From positions 19,228 through 83,227 of the forward strand of contig JBEKBS010000013.1 of assembly GCA_050015275.1 (NCBI GenBank): a DNA stretch of 64,000 nucleotides. The letters run 5' to 3'. The notes beneath the pieces are model-generated. The model was not told where the DNA came from. It made no database searches and worked only from the letters and a program-made list of their open reading frames with translations. Origin of the DNA: DATKJS01 sp050015275. Its GTDB lineage: Bacteria > Acidobacteriota > Aminicenantia > Aminicenantales > Saccharicenantaceae. Of this stretch, positions 31,689 to 44,014 are shown piece after piece (position 1 is the stretch's first letter; each line of letters begins with the position of its first letter). Position numbers and translations under genes: made by a program.

Positions 31689-33206
31689 ATGAATATCAAA
31701 GCCGACGAGATCACGAAGATCATCCAGCAGCATATCGAAGGCTACGAGGCGAGCGTCGATATCCGGGAGGTCGGGACCGTCACTTCCGTGGGGGACGGGA
31801 TCGCCCGCATCTACGGCCTCGACCGGGTCATGTACAACGAGCTCCTGGAGTTCCCCCGCGGGCTTTTCGGCCTGGCCCTGAATCTTGAAGAGGAGGACGT
31901 CGGCGCCGTTCTCCTGGGCGAGAGCCACCTCGTCCGGGAGGGGGACCAGGTCAAGCGGACCCGCCGGATCATGCACGTGCCGGCCGGCCCGGCCATGATC
32001 GGCCGGGTCGTCAATCCCCTCGGCCAGCCGCTCGACGACAAGGGGCCCATCAAGACGGATACCCGCATGTTCGTCGAGCGCCTGGCCCCGGGCGTTGTCG
32101 AGCGCGTGCCCGTCCGGGAGCCTCTCCAGACCGGGATCAAGGCCATCGACGCCATCGTCCCCATCGGACGGGGCCAGCGCGAGCTCATCATCGGCGACCG
32201 TCAGACGGGCAAGACCGCCATCGTCCTCGACACGATCCTCAATCAGAAGTCGTCCGGCGTCGTCTGCATCTACGTGGCCATCGGCCAGAAGAACTCGACC
32301 GTCGCCCAGATCATCAAGACCCTCGAGGATTTCGGCGCCATGGACTACTCGATCGTCGTCGTGTCCTCGGCGAGCGACCCGTCTCCCCTCCAGTACCTGG
32401 CACCCTACTCCGGCTGCGCCATCGGCGAGTACTTCCGGGACAATGGCCGCCACGCCCTGGTCATTTACGACGACCTCTCCAAGCACGCCGCCGCCTACCG
32501 GGAGATCTCGCTGCTCCTCCGCCGTCCGCCGGGACGCGAGGCTTATCCCGGCGACGTTTTTTACCTCCACTCGCGGCTCCTGGAGCGTGCGGCCAAGCTC
32601 AACGACGAACTCGGCGGCGGGTCCCTGACGGCCCTGCCCATCATCGAGACCCAGGCCGGGGATGTCTCGGGGTACATCCCGACCAACGTCATCTCGATCA
32701 CGGACGGGCAGATCTACCTCCAGCCCGAACTCTTCAACGCCGGCGTCCGGCCCGCCATCAATATTGGGATTTCCGTGTCGCGCGTCGGCGGAAACGCCCA
32801 GATCAAAGCGATGAAGCAGGTCGCCGGCAAGCTCCGCCTGGACCTGGCCCAGTATCGGGACCTCGTGACCTTCGCCCAGTTCGGGACCGAGCTCGACCGG
32901 ACGAGCCAGGCCCAGCTCGACCGTGGCGAGCGGCTGACCGAGGTCCTGAAACAGGGCCAATATGCCCCCCTGCCGGTCGAGAAGCAGGTCCTCATCATCT
33001 ACGCCGGGAACCGCGGCTTCCTGGACGAGTTCCCGGTGTCCCGGCTCAAGGAGTACGAGACGAAGCTCTACGGGCATTTCGAGAAACTCCACCCGGACAT
33101 CCTGGCCAACCTCCGGGAGAAGAAGCAGATCGACACGGCCCTCGAGGGGGCGATCGGCGCCGCGGTCACAGAGTTCAATGCCGAGTTCAAGGGGGAGGCC
33201 AGCTAA
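31689..33206 (+). CDS. atpA: ATP synthase alpha subunit
   Basis: 505 residues, standard length. The catalytic/regulatory core includes the P-loop GDRQTGKTAI, IGQKNSTVAQIIKTLE, YSGCAIGEYFRDNGRHALVIYDDLSKHA and the arginine-finger stretch SVSRVGGNAQIKAMKQVAG. With beta it forms the hexameric F1 head. There is an 8-base gap after atpH and 1 base before atpG. Confidence 0.97.
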   Translation: MNIKADEITKIIQQHIEGYEASVDIREVGTVTSVGDGIARIYGLDRVMYNELLEFPRGLFGLALNLEEEDVGAVLLGESHLVREGDQVKRTRRIMHVPAGPAMIGRVVNPLGQPLDDKGPIKTDTRMFVERLAPGVVERVPVREPLQTGIKAIDAIVPIGRGQRELIIGDRQTGKTAIVLDTILNQKSSGVVCIYVAIGQKNSTVAQIIKTLEDFGAMDYSIVVVSSASDPSPLQYLAPYSGCAIGEYFRDNGRHALVIYDDLSKHAAAYREISLLLRRPPGREAYPGDVFYLHSRLLERAAKLNDELGGGSLTALPIIETQAGDVSGYIPTNVISITDGQIYLQPELFNAGVRPAINIGISVSRVGGNAQIKAMKQVAGKLRLDLAQYRDLVTFAQFGTELDRTSQAQLDRGERLTEVLKQGQYAPLPVEKQVLIIYAGNRGFLDEFPVSRLKEYETKLYGHFEKLHPDILANLREKKQIDTALEGAIGAAVTEFNAEFKGEAS

Positions 33207-33207
33207 C

Positions 33208-34077
33208 ATGCCCACCCTGATTGACCTCCGCCGCCGCATCCGGAGCGTCCAGAACAGCCAGAAGATCACGCAGGCGATGAAGACCGTCTCGACGGCCAAG
33301 TTCCGCAAGGCCCAGCGGACGATCTTCGCCTCCCGGCCGTTCTGGCACCTGTTCCCCGAGCTCATGAACCGGCTGGCCTACTGGTCGTGCGAGTGGTGGC
33401 ACCCGCTTCTCGACCGGCGGGACGAGAAGAAGGCGGAGGTCCTGGTCATCACGTCGGACAAGGGGCTGGCCGGGGCCTTCAACTCCAACCTCCTCGCCAC
33501 GGCCGCCTCGTTCATCGAGGAGAAGGGCAAGACCGCGGACGTCCGGCTGGTCCTCCTCGGGAAAAAGGCCGCCAACTTTTTCAGGAAATGCCCCTGGCCC
33601 GTGGACCGGTCGTTCGGCGACCGGACCGATAAGCTGACCCGGGAGGAGATCCGGGACCTGGCCGAATTCCTGATGAGGCAGTACGCCTTCCAGAGGACCG
33701 ACGCGGTCTACATCATCTACAACGAATTCAAGTCGATCGTCGCCCCCCGGATCATGAGCGTGCGGCTCCTGCCCCTTTCGCCGAACCCGGGCCCCGAGCC
33801 CTCGGCGACCTGGGTCCCGGACTGGGAGCCCAACGGGGACCGGCTCGTCCAATTCATCCTGCCGCTCTACGTGGAGAGCCAGATCCACCATGCCCTTCAC
33901 GAATCCCAGGCCGCGGAACAGGCGGCCCGGATGATGGCCATGGACAACGCCACGAAGAACGCCGAGGAGCTCGTCGAGGATCTCCTCCTCGTCCTCAACA
34001 AGATCCGGCAGGCCGGGATCACCAAGGAGCTCCTGGAGATCATGACCGCCGTCGAGGCGCTCAGGGAGAACGCGTAG
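33208..34077 (+). CDS. atpG: ATP synthase gamma subunit
   Basis: 289 residues from the ATG at 33208; longer in-frame readings run inside atpA and are not real. N-terminal helix LIDLRRRIRSVQNSQKITQAMK and C-terminal helix ESQAAEQAARMMAMDNATKNAEEL form the rotor coiled coil; ITSDKGLAGAFNSN marks the Rossmann-like part. A Pro-rich insert at about 190-215 (LSPNPGPEPSATWVPDW) is somewhat unusual. Confidence 0.95.
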   Translation: MPTLIDLRRRIRSVQNSQKITQAMKTVSTAKFRKAQRTIFASRPFWHLFPELMNRLAYWSCEWWHPLLDRRDEKKAEVLVITSDKGLAGAFNSNLLATAASFIEEKGKTADVRLVLLGKKAANFFRKCPWPVDRSFGDRTDKLTREEIRDLAEFLMRQYAFQRTDAVYIIYNEFKSIVAPRIMSVRLLPLSPNPGPEPSATWVPDWEPNGDRLVQFILPLYVESQIHHALHESQAAEQAARMMAMDNATKNAEELVEDLLLVLNKIRQAGITKELLEIMTAVEALRENA

Positions 34078-34088
34078 GGAGAGAACCG

Positions 34089-35519
34089 ATGGAAAAGAAA
34101 GCCACCAGGACCGGGACCGTGGTCCAGGTCATCGGACCCGTCGTCGACGTCAAGTTTCCGAACGGAGATCTGCCCGAGATCTACACGGCCCTCCGGATCA
34201 CGAGCGAGGGCTTCGACGTCAAGACGCCCGTCGATATCGTCGTCGAGGTCGAGCAGCACATCGGCGAGGACCGCGTCCGCTGCGTGTCCATGCATCCGAC
34301 CGACGGACTCTCGAGGGGGATGACGGCGATCGACACAGGCGGGCCCATCGAGGTCCCCGTCGGCGAGGGCACCCTGGGCCGGGTCATGAACGTCATCGGC
34401 GAGCCCGTGGACAAGCTGGGCCCCATCGTGACGAACAAGAAATATCCGATCCACCGGGAACCGCCGTCCCTCGACGAACAGAGCACGCAGCTCGAGATGT
34501 TCGAGACCGGGATCAAGGTCATCGATCTCATCCAGCCGTTCCTCAAGGGCGGCAAGATCGGGCTTTTCGGCGGCGCCGGCGTCGGGAAGACCGTCATCAT
34601 CCAGGAGCTCATCCACAACGTGGCCATGAAGCACGGCGGCTATTCGGTCTTCGCGGGCGTCGGGGAGAGGACGCGCGAGGGGAACGACCTCTGGCTGGAG
34701 ATGAAGAGCTCGGGCGTCATCAGCAAGACGGCCCTGATCTACGGCCAGATGACCGAGCCTCCCGGGGCGAGACTGCGCGTCGGGCTATCGGCGCTTTCGG
34801 TCGCTGAATATTTCCGCGACGAGCTCGGCGGCCAGGACATCCTTCTTTTCATCGACAACATTTTCCGATTCGTCCAGGCGGGGTCCGAGGTCTCGGCCCT
34901 GCTCGGCCGGATGCCCTCGGCCGTCGGCTACCAGCCCAACCTCGCCTCCGAGCTCGGCGAGCTCGAGGAGCGTATCACCTCGACCAAGAAGGGGTCGATC
35001 ACGTCGGTCCAGGCGGTCTACGTGCCGGCCGACGATTTCACCGACCCGGCGCCGGCCACGACGTTCTCCCACCTCGACGCGACGACGAACCTTTCGCGGG
35101 CCCTGACGGACATGGGCATCTACCCGGCCGTCGACCCGCTGTCGTCGTTCTCGCGGATCCTGGACCCGCGGGTCGTGGGCGAGGAGCACTACCGTGTCGC
35201 GCGCCGGGTCAAGGAGATCCTCCAGCGCTACAAGGACCTCCAGGACATCATCGCCATCCTCGGGATCGAAGAGCTCTCGGACGAGGACAAGGTCGTCGTG
35301 GCCCGGGCCCGGAAGATCCAGCGGTTCATGTCGCAGCCGTTCCACGTCGCCGAGGAGTTCACGGGCCGGCCGGGGCGGTACGTTTCCGTTCAGGAGACGG
35401 TCCAGGGGTTCAAGGAGATCGCGGAAGGCCTCCATGACGACAAGCCCGAGCAGGCCTTCTACATGATGGGGACGATCGCCGACGTCATCCAGAAGACGGA
35501 GGAGCTCCGATCGACATGA
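34089..35519 (+). CDS. atpD: ATP synthase beta subunit
   Basis: 476 residues. Catalytic P-loop GGAGVGKTVIIQELI, GVGERTREGNDLW, ALIYGQMTEPPGARLRVG, LLFIDNIFRFVQAGSEVSALLGRMPS and the VGEEHY/adenine-pocket regions are intact. It is the site of ATP synthesis. The stop overlaps atpC by 4 bases. Confidence 0.97.
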   Translation: MEKKATRTGTVVQVIGPVVDVKFPNGDLPEIYTALRITSEGFDVKTPVDIVVEVEQHIGEDRVRCVSMHPTDGLSRGMTAIDTGGPIEVPVGEGTLGRVMNVIGEPVDKLGPIVTNKKYPIHREPPSLDEQSTQLEMFETGIKVIDLIQPFLKGGKIGLFGGAGVGKTVIIQELIHNVAMKHGGYSVFAGVGERTREGNDLWLEMKSSGVISKTALIYGQMTEPPGARLRVGLSALSVAEYFRDELGGQDILLFIDNIFRFVQAGSEVSALLGRMPSAVGYQPNLASELGELEERITSTKKGSITSVQAVYVPADDFTDPAPATTFSHLDATTNLSRALTDMGIYPAVDPLSSFSRILDPRVVGEEHYRVARRVKEILQRYKDLQDIIAILGIEELSDEDKVVVARARKIQRFMSQPFHVAEEFTGRPGRYVSVQETVQGFKEIAEGLHDDKPEQAFYMMGTIADVIQKTEELRST

Positions 35520-35812
35520 GCGACCAGGCTCCGGCGACCATCCATCTGAAGGTCATCGCGCCCGACCGCCTGCTCGTCGAGGCCGACGTCGAATCTGTCG
35601 CGTTGCCGAGCCTCGAGGGCGAGATCGGGATCCTGCCCGGCCACCGGCCCCTGTTCGTCGGGATCGGGAAGGGCAAGGTCCGCTTCCGGAGCGGCGGTGA
35701 CGAGGAGGGGATCCCCATCCGGGGCGGCTACGCCCAGGTCCAGCCGGAAAAGGTCCTGGTTATGACGGACGTCGACGAGGATGACAAAGACGGCGGGGCC
35801 GCGTCCGCGTAA
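35516..35812 (+). CDS. atpC: ATP synthase epsilon subunit lacking the C-terminal helical domain
   Basis: 98 residues, against about 135 usually. The N-terminal beta sandwich is complete (HLKVIAPDRLLVEADVESV, EGEIGILPGHRPLFVGIGKGKVRF) and is followed only by a short acidic tail. The two C-terminal helices that inhibit ATP hydrolysis in many bacteria are absent. The end overlaps the downstream methyltransferase gene by 32 bases. Confidence 0.92.
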   Translation: MSDQAPATIHLKVIAPDRLLVEADVESVALPSLEGEIGILPGHRPLFVGIGKGKVRFRSGGDEEGIPIRGGYAQVQPEKVLVMTDVDEDDKDGGAASA

Positions 35813-36575
35813 CGGCGAGACGCTCGACACCTTCTACCGGGGCCGGGTCCTGGTCCTCCAGAAAAAACGGGGTTTCCGGTTCTCTGTCGACGCGCCGCTC
35901 CTTGCGGATTTTGTCAGGACGAGGGAGACCGACGACATCCTGGACATCGGGACCGGCAGCGGGATCATTTCTCTTCTCATGAGCCTCAAGCCGTTCCGGC
36001 GCATCATCGCGCTCGAGATCCAGGAGGGCCTGGCCGACTTGGCGAGGCGGAACGTCGCCCTGAACGGGCTCGGGAAAAGGATCGACGTCGTCCATGCGGA
36101 TTTCCGGAACTATGCTCCGGGCCGGAAGCTCGACCTGATCGTCGCGAACCCCCCTTACATCCGAAAGGCCACCGGCTTCCTCAGCCGGGTGACCGAAAAG
36201 TCCGTCGCCAAGCACGAAATCCATGGCGACATCGCCGACATGATTGGGAAAACCGGGGATTGGCTCAAGAGAAAAGGCCGGGCCTGTTTCGTCTATCCGG
36301 AAAGGCGGCGGGAGGATCTTGTCGCGGCGGCCGGGGCGCAGGGGCTCCGCATCCGGCGGATCCGGTTCGTCCACCCACGGGCCGGCGGGCCCGCCAACCT
36401 CTTCCTGGTCGAGCTCGGATTCGAGGCCGGCGAAGGAAAACCGGAGGTGATGCCCCCGCTCGTCCTTTTCGCCCCGGATGGAAAATATACGGAAGAAGCC
36501 GAAGAGATCTTCTCCGGCCCCCCCCAGGCCCCTCATCCAGCGGCGTCCGGATCTGGCCGAGGCCTTCTTCGGTGA
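35781..36575 (+). CDS. TrmN6-like tRNA(Val) adenine-N6 methyltransferase
   Basis: 264 residues. A Rossmann SAM site (DILDIGTGSGIISLL), the acidic ALEIQEGL, and the catalytic NPPYIRKATG typical of N6-adenine methyltransferases are present, plus the N-terminal KRGFRFSVDAPLLADFV segment shared with TrmN6/YfiC proteins. The target is probably A37 of a tRNA; other RNA N6-adenine targets remain possible. It overlaps atpC by 32 bases. It is convergent with the next gene across about 50 bases. Confidence 0.85.
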   Translation: MTKTAGPRPRNGETLDTFYRGRVLVLQKKRGFRFSVDAPLLADFVRTRETDDILDIGTGSGIISLLMSLKPFRRIIALEIQEGLADLARRNVALNGLGKRIDVVHADFRNYAPGRKLDLIVANPPYIRKATGFLSRVTEKSVAKHEIHGDIADMIGKTGDWLKRKGRACFVYPERRREDLVAAAGAQGLRIRRIRFVHPRAGGPANLFLVELGFEAGEGKPEVMPPLVLFAPDGKYTEEAEEIFSGPPQAPHPAASGSGRGLLR

Positions 36576-36625
36576 CGACTTCAAACGGACGGCCCCCGGC
36601 CATCCGCTTGCTCAGTTGGTGCGGC

Positions 36626-37858
36626 CTATTTCCCGGCGAAAGCCGCCTCGATCTCCTTCAGGCCGACGCCGAAGACGGAGCGGGCGATCGCCTCGAGCGC
36701 CTTCTCCGGCCCCTGGAGGTGGATCGTCGTGTGGACGTGGGCGAGCGTTTCGCCCGGCCTGAGGTCGGCCGCCGGCGATGACGACTCCAGCTCGTAAAAT
36801 GGCCCCAGCGGTTTCGCCCCCGGCGACGCAGGGCCATCGTTGTAGCTATTGACGACGTCCCCGGCGAACGGATCGTCCTGGATCTTCCACATCGAATTGA
36901 CGTAGTCCGTCACGCCCTCGGGGATGGTGACGTGGATGACCGTCAGGACATTGTTCGCGGTGTCGTAGCTCCCGGCGAAAGGCTTGACGCGCCTGGGAGA
37001 GATCCCGATCTTGCTCCGGTATTTCCCGTCGCCGCTGAAAAAGAGGACGCCCTCCTTTTCCCTGACGATCAGCCGGTCCGCAGGCACCTTGCCGAAGTAG
37101 GCATCGTTGACGACAGGACCGAGGTCCGCCTCCGAGCCGGTCTTGAACGGGATGACGATGGTCGTCGCAGGCGAGGGATTGAACATGCCCAGGATCCAGA
37201 CAGAGAGCAGCCCCGTTTCCTTGGCCCAGGACTTCGTCCCGATGTTGGTGATCCTGTTGTCCGATGAATAAGCCACCATCCTGACTCCGGCCGGGACAGG
37301 GACTCCGAGGCCCTGGACCTCGTCCGCCTTGAGGATCCGGACCTCGCGGTTGAGCTCGAGGTCGAACTCCGCGGCCGAATAGTTCACGAGATGCATGACC
37401 TTCCGGAAATGGATGCTGTCGGCCTTCCTCTTGACGACGTCGTAAGCCGCCTCATTGACCGGGGGCGGAGTGAACCAGTGGTCCAGGTCGAAGGGGTCGC
37501 CCTTCTTGAAAAAGATCGAGAACTGGCCGCCCTCGGGTCCGAGCCAGAAGCGGTCCTCGCCGCCGAAGGCGTTCATGTGGGGATTCTTCGCGCCCGAGGC
37601 GATGAGCTCCCGGTTGATCCAGCCGAAGCTCAACCCGTCGGGCCCGCCGGCCGTGCTCGTCATGACCCGGCCCTGGAGGTCGGGGTTGACGGCCACCTGG
37701 GCCAGGTTATTCGCGCCGGTCAGGATGATGGCCTTGGTATGGGCCATGAGGAATGTCGCGTCGTCCTTGAAAAGGATCCCTTCCGGGGCTTTCGCGGATT
37801 TCCCGCAGCCGGCCGCGAGGGCGATGACCAGCAGCGCCGTCCAGATGCCATATCTCAT
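36626..37858 (-). CDS. Uncharacterised lipoprotein, about 410 residues
   Basis: 410 residues from the ATG at 37858, preceded by GGAGG. The signal peptide ends with the lipobox LAAGC (Cys18). The rest looks beta-rich, with segments such as RFWLGPEGGQFSIFFK, FDLELNREVRILKADEVQGLG and LSVWILGMFNPSPATTIVIPFK. The general pattern recalls aldose-epimerase-like or DUF6786-type proteins, but I do not recognise it securely. It is 17 bases downstream of the secreted amidotransferase-like gene and likely in the same transcript. Confidence 0.7.
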   Translation of the reverse strand: MRYGIWTALLVIALAAGCGKSAKAPEGILFKDDATFLMAHTKAIILTGANNLAQVAVNPDLQGRVMTSTAGGPDGLSFGWINRELIASGAKNPHMNAFGGEDRFWLGPEGGQFSIFFKKGDPFDLDHWFTPPPVNEAAYDVVKRKADSIHFRKVMHLVNYSAAEFDLELNREVRILKADEVQGLGVPVPAGVRMVAYSSDNRITNIGTKSWAKETGLLSVWILGMFNPSPATTIVIPFKTGSEADLGPVVNDAYFGKVPADRLIVREKEGVLFFSGDGKYRSKIGISPRRVKPFAGSYDTANNVLTVIHVTIPEGVTDYVNSMWKIQDDPFAGDVVNSYNDGPASPGAKPLGPFYELESSSPAADLRPGETLAHVHTTIHLQGPEKALEAIARSVFGVGLKEIEAAFAGK

Positions 37859-37875
37859 GGGGCCTCCTTCTTGCG

Positions 37876-39024
37876 TTATTTCCCCCGGCTCTCGACGAGC
37901 CGGGCCGCGAACCATTCCCAGATCGCCTTGTTGAAGGCAAGGCTCGGCGGTGTCCCCTCGAGGATGGCCCGATAGCTCGTCAACGGGTCTCCGGGCTTTA
38001 GCCGGTGGCGGGGCTCGGCGTCGAAGAGGAGGGGATGTTCCGGGTGGAACTGGACCCCGAGGACGCACGGGTATTTCTTGTGCGTGACCGCCTCGATGAT
38101 CCTCCCGTCCCGCGACGTGGCGATGGGGACGAGGTCCTTCCCGAGCTTCTCAACCGCCTGGTGATGGGAGCTCAGGATCCGCGGGTGGTCCGTCGTTTTG
38201 AAGCCCAGGGCGGAACAAAACAGGCCCTTTTCGCCGAGCTCGAGAGAGTGAAAATTGTAGCTCATGAGCTTGTCCAGGGGGAAAAGCAGCCGGTAGGGAT
38301 TGTTGTGCCACCGCTCGGGGCCCAGGGCGATCGCGTCCTCGACCGTGGTCTTCCCATAAACCTCGGCCCAGATGTCCTGGGTCAGGGTCCCGCCCGTTCC
38401 GACGTTCATGGTCTGGAAGCCCAGGCAGATGCCGAGGACCGGGAACCGGGGCCGCGAATCCAGGAGCGCTGTGAACGCGTCGTCCTGCGACCCGCCCAGG
38501 AGGTGGAAGACGGCCGAAACCTCCAGGTCGTGCCGGGCGGGGTCCTCGATCGACGTCAGCAGGCTCGTTTTCTTCTTGTAGACGGACGCCGGGATATCGG
38601 GCCCGCCGAAGAAGATGACCCCGTCGGCCTTTTTGACGATCTCGGCGAATTCGGGCGTGCAGGCGTTTTTCCGGAAAAGGACGGGCTCGCTGATCTCCGC
38701 GGTGACCTCGTGGAACTTGAACCAGTCGAGGCCGTTGTCGGCGACGTACTTCCGCGACTCCTCGAACTTCCCGATCTGCCGGACGTGATAGACGCCGATG
38801 ACGGTGAGGTTGGGGATATTGAGCGTCCCGTTTTTCCGGAGGGTGGCCAGGGCCCGGATGTTGAAGACCTCGGGATTGAAGATGACGAGATGGACGTTCC
38901 CGTCCTTCACGGAGAGCTGGTCGAGGGCCCGGTCCGGCGCCTGAGCCGCGGCCGGAATGGACAGGCCCAGGGCCAGGCAGAGGATCACGGCGGCCGCGAT
39001 GTTCATGACAGAGAGTCTTCTCAT
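37876..39024 (-). CDS. Exported class I glutamine amidotransferase-like (peptidase C26-type) protein
   Basis: 382 residues from the ATG at 39024, which has GGGAG 7 bases upstream. The signal peptide covers about 1-29 (ending PAAAQA). The glutamine-amidotransferase fold has FFGGPDIP, the nucleophile elbow GICLGFQTMN with Cys, and GVQFHPEHP carrying the His and Glu of the triad. Such proteins include gamma-glutamyl hydrolases (PuuD, GGH) and act on gamma-glutamyl bonds. Export suggests a periplasmic hydrolase and not a biosynthetic amidotransferase. The substrate is unknown. Confidence 0.8.
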   Translation of the reverse strand: MRRLSVMNIAAAVILCLALGLSIPAAAQAPDRALDQLSVKDGNVHLVIFNPEVFNIRALATLRKNGTLNIPNLTVIGVYHVRQIGKFEESRKYVADNGLDWFKFHEVTAEISEPVLFRKNACTPEFAEIVKKADGVIFFGGPDIPASVYKKKTSLLTSIEDPARHDLEVSAVFHLLGGSQDDAFTALLDSRPRFPVLGICLGFQTMNVGTGGTLTQDIWAEVYGKTTVEDAIALGPERWHNNPYRLLFPLDKLMSYNFHSLELGEKGLFCSALGFKTTDHPRILSSHHQAVEKLGKDLVPIATSRDGRIIEAVTHKKYPCVLGVQFHPEHPLLFDAEPRHRLKPGDPLTSYRAILEGTPPSLAFNKAIWEWFAARLVESRGK

Positions 39025-39168
39025 TCTGTTCTCCCGCATCGATGTTCGGACTCGGGGGTCATTATAATGATTTCCCGCCGGCTTTCGCAACAATCCGCCC
39101 GAGGTCCGAAATCCGGCCCTGCTGCCGCGGGAAACGTCTGCCCCGGCCGAGCGCGATCGATGGACGAG

Positions 39169-39177
39169 TGATATAAT
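39169..39177 (+). promoter_or_regulatory. Extended -10 promoter before a small ORF
   Basis: TGATATAAT, with a perfect TATAAT at 39172-39177, ends 5 bases before an ATG at 39183. No -35 is visible, consistent with an extended -10 promoter and a leaderless start. Confidence 0.45.
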
Positions 39178-39182
39178 AGAAA

Positions 39183-39497
39183 ATGAAGGAAGCGGTTATG
39201 GACTCCGATCGGCCTGATGCGAACAACCCCCGGCAGCGTTGGGAACCGGCACATGTCGAGTGCTATTCGGGGAGCCGGGAAGGGGAGACCCCCCGCGCCG
39301 TCACCCTTGGAGGGATACGTTTTCCCGTGGCCGAGGTCCTCTCGAGGGAGCGGGTGCGCGACGTCCGGACTGGCCTGACGGCGGAGATGTTCCAGTGTCG
39401 GCTGGAGGCCGGCTGGCCGGTCTCGCTCGAGCGGTCCGAAGACGGCTCGTGGCGGGTCCGCCGAAGCGCGTCTTTTTTCTGCGGCGGCAATAAATAA
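39183..39497 (+). CDS. Small uncharacterised protein, about 100 residues
   Basis: 104 residues from ATG 39183 or 99 from ATG 39198. The second has AAGGA at good distance; the first would be leaderless from the promoter just upstream. The middle (HVECYSGSREGETPRAVTLG, FPVAEVLSRERVRDV) resembles small beta-rich proteins of unknown function, and a C-terminal Trp/Arg-rich strand follows. No catalytic motif is seen. It lies alone between a divergent pair and mfd. Confidence 0.65.
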   Translation: MKEAVMDSDRPDANNPRQRWEPAHVECYSGSREGETPRAVTLGGIRFPVAEVLSRERVRDVRTGLTAEMFQCRLEAGWPVSLERSEDGSWRVRRSASFFCGGNK

Positions 39498-39542
39498 CCG
39501 GAGGACTCCCCGGACAGCCGCCGGTGCCCCCTCGAGCGTTCG

Positions 39543-39572
39543 TGGACGGGACGGACTCGGGCGCCGTATAAT
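39543..39572 (+). promoter_or_regulatory. mfd promoter, predicted leaderless
   Basis: TGGACG (39543-39548), 18-base spacer and TATAAT (39567-39572). The -10 ends 6 bases before the mfd GTG at 39579, so the transcript probably starts at the start codon. No Shine-Dalgarno is present in those 6 bases. Confidence 0.5.
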
Positions 39573-39578
39573 AGCCGG

Positions 39579-43001
<3,423 letters not shown>

Positions 43002-43027
43002 ATTATAATGAATTGATATTAAAAAAG

Positions 43028-44014
43028 ATGTGCGGAATGACAAGCGCCCGAAGAACGGCCCCGATCCTCCTCGCGGTCCTCTCCCTCCTTGCGTCCGGCT
43101 GCGGCCGCGGGGGGGAGAAAGCGGGGCCCGTCGCCAAGATCACCAATTTCGTCCAGGCGAAGCTCAAACGCGGGCCCATCCTCAAGATCGAGTCCCAGGA
43201 GTTCTCGAACGACGACCTGACGGCTTACATCAGGACGGCGGGCGGGAATGAGACCAAGGGCCTCTCGCCGGAATCCCTGAGCCGCCTTTTCGACAGGTTC
43301 GTCGATGATAAGATCCTGCTCGAAGCGGCCCGGCAGCGGAACGTGACCCTGACCTGGGACGAAAAAAAGAGCTACCTGGCCAAGCGGGCCGGCGAGACGG
43401 GCAGCAACCAGCCCGCCCCTGAGCCGGACGCCGCCGGGCCGGACAGCATGTTCGACGGGCTCCTCGTCGACAAGTATGCCTATCAGGTCATCAAGGACAT
43501 CCGGGCCGACGATGCCGAGGTCCAGTCCTACTACGACCAACACAAAAAGGATTTCCTCCTTTCGGAGAGGGTCCAGGTGAGCCAGGTCCTCCTCCCGAGT
43601 GAGCAGCGGGCCGTCGCGGCCCTCAGGAGGGTCGAGAACGCTCCCGAAGAGGAGTTCAGGAGAGTGGCCCGGGAGGAATCCTCGGGCCCCGAGGCCTTCA
43701 AGGGCGGCGTGATGGGGGTCTACAAGCGGGGCGACCTTCCCTACGACATGGAAAAAGTGATCTTCGCCCTGGACGAGGGGAAGTTCAGCCAGGTCGTCGA
43801 ATCGTCATACGGATACCACGTTTTCCGGCTGGACAAGAAGTTCCCTCCCCAGCTCCAGGCCTTGGCCGACGCGGCGCCGGCGATCCGGATCAAGGTCCTC
43901 GAGCAGAAGATCAAGGATACGCTGGCCGCCCATCTCCAAGGACTGAAGGAGACCCTGAGCTGGAAGACCTTTCCCGAAAACCTATTCTTTGCTTACCAGA
44001 GGTTGGACCGATGA
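43028..44014 (+). CDS. Parvulin-type peptidyl-prolyl isomerase lipoprotein
   Basis: 328 residues from ATG 43028 (an ATG 3 codons later is possible). Lipoprotein signal with lipobox LASGC. A SurA N-like helical domain (about 60-170) is followed by one parvulin domain (about 185-285): VSQVLLPSEQRAVAAL, FRRVAREESSGPEAFKGGVMG and VIFALDEGKFSQVVESSYGYHVFRL. It probably acts as a periplasmic or membrane-bound folding factor like PrsA/SurA. The stop overlaps the next chaperone gene (ATGA). Confidence 0.85.
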   Translation: MCGMTSARRTAPILLAVLSLLASGCGRGGEKAGPVAKITNFVQAKLKRGPILKIESQEFSNDDLTAYIRTAGGNETKGLSPESLSRLFDRFVDDKILLEAARQRNVTLTWDEKKSYLAKRAGETGSNQPAPEPDAAGPDSMFDGLLVDKYAYQVIKDIRADDAEVQSYYDQHKKDFLLSERVQVSQVLLPSEQRAVAALRRVENAPEEEFRRVAREESSGPEAFKGGVMGVYKRGDLPYDMEKVIFALDEGKFSQVVESSYGYHVFRLDKKFPPQLQALADAAPAIRIKVLEQKIKDTLAAHLQGLKETLSWKTFPENLFFAYQRLDR

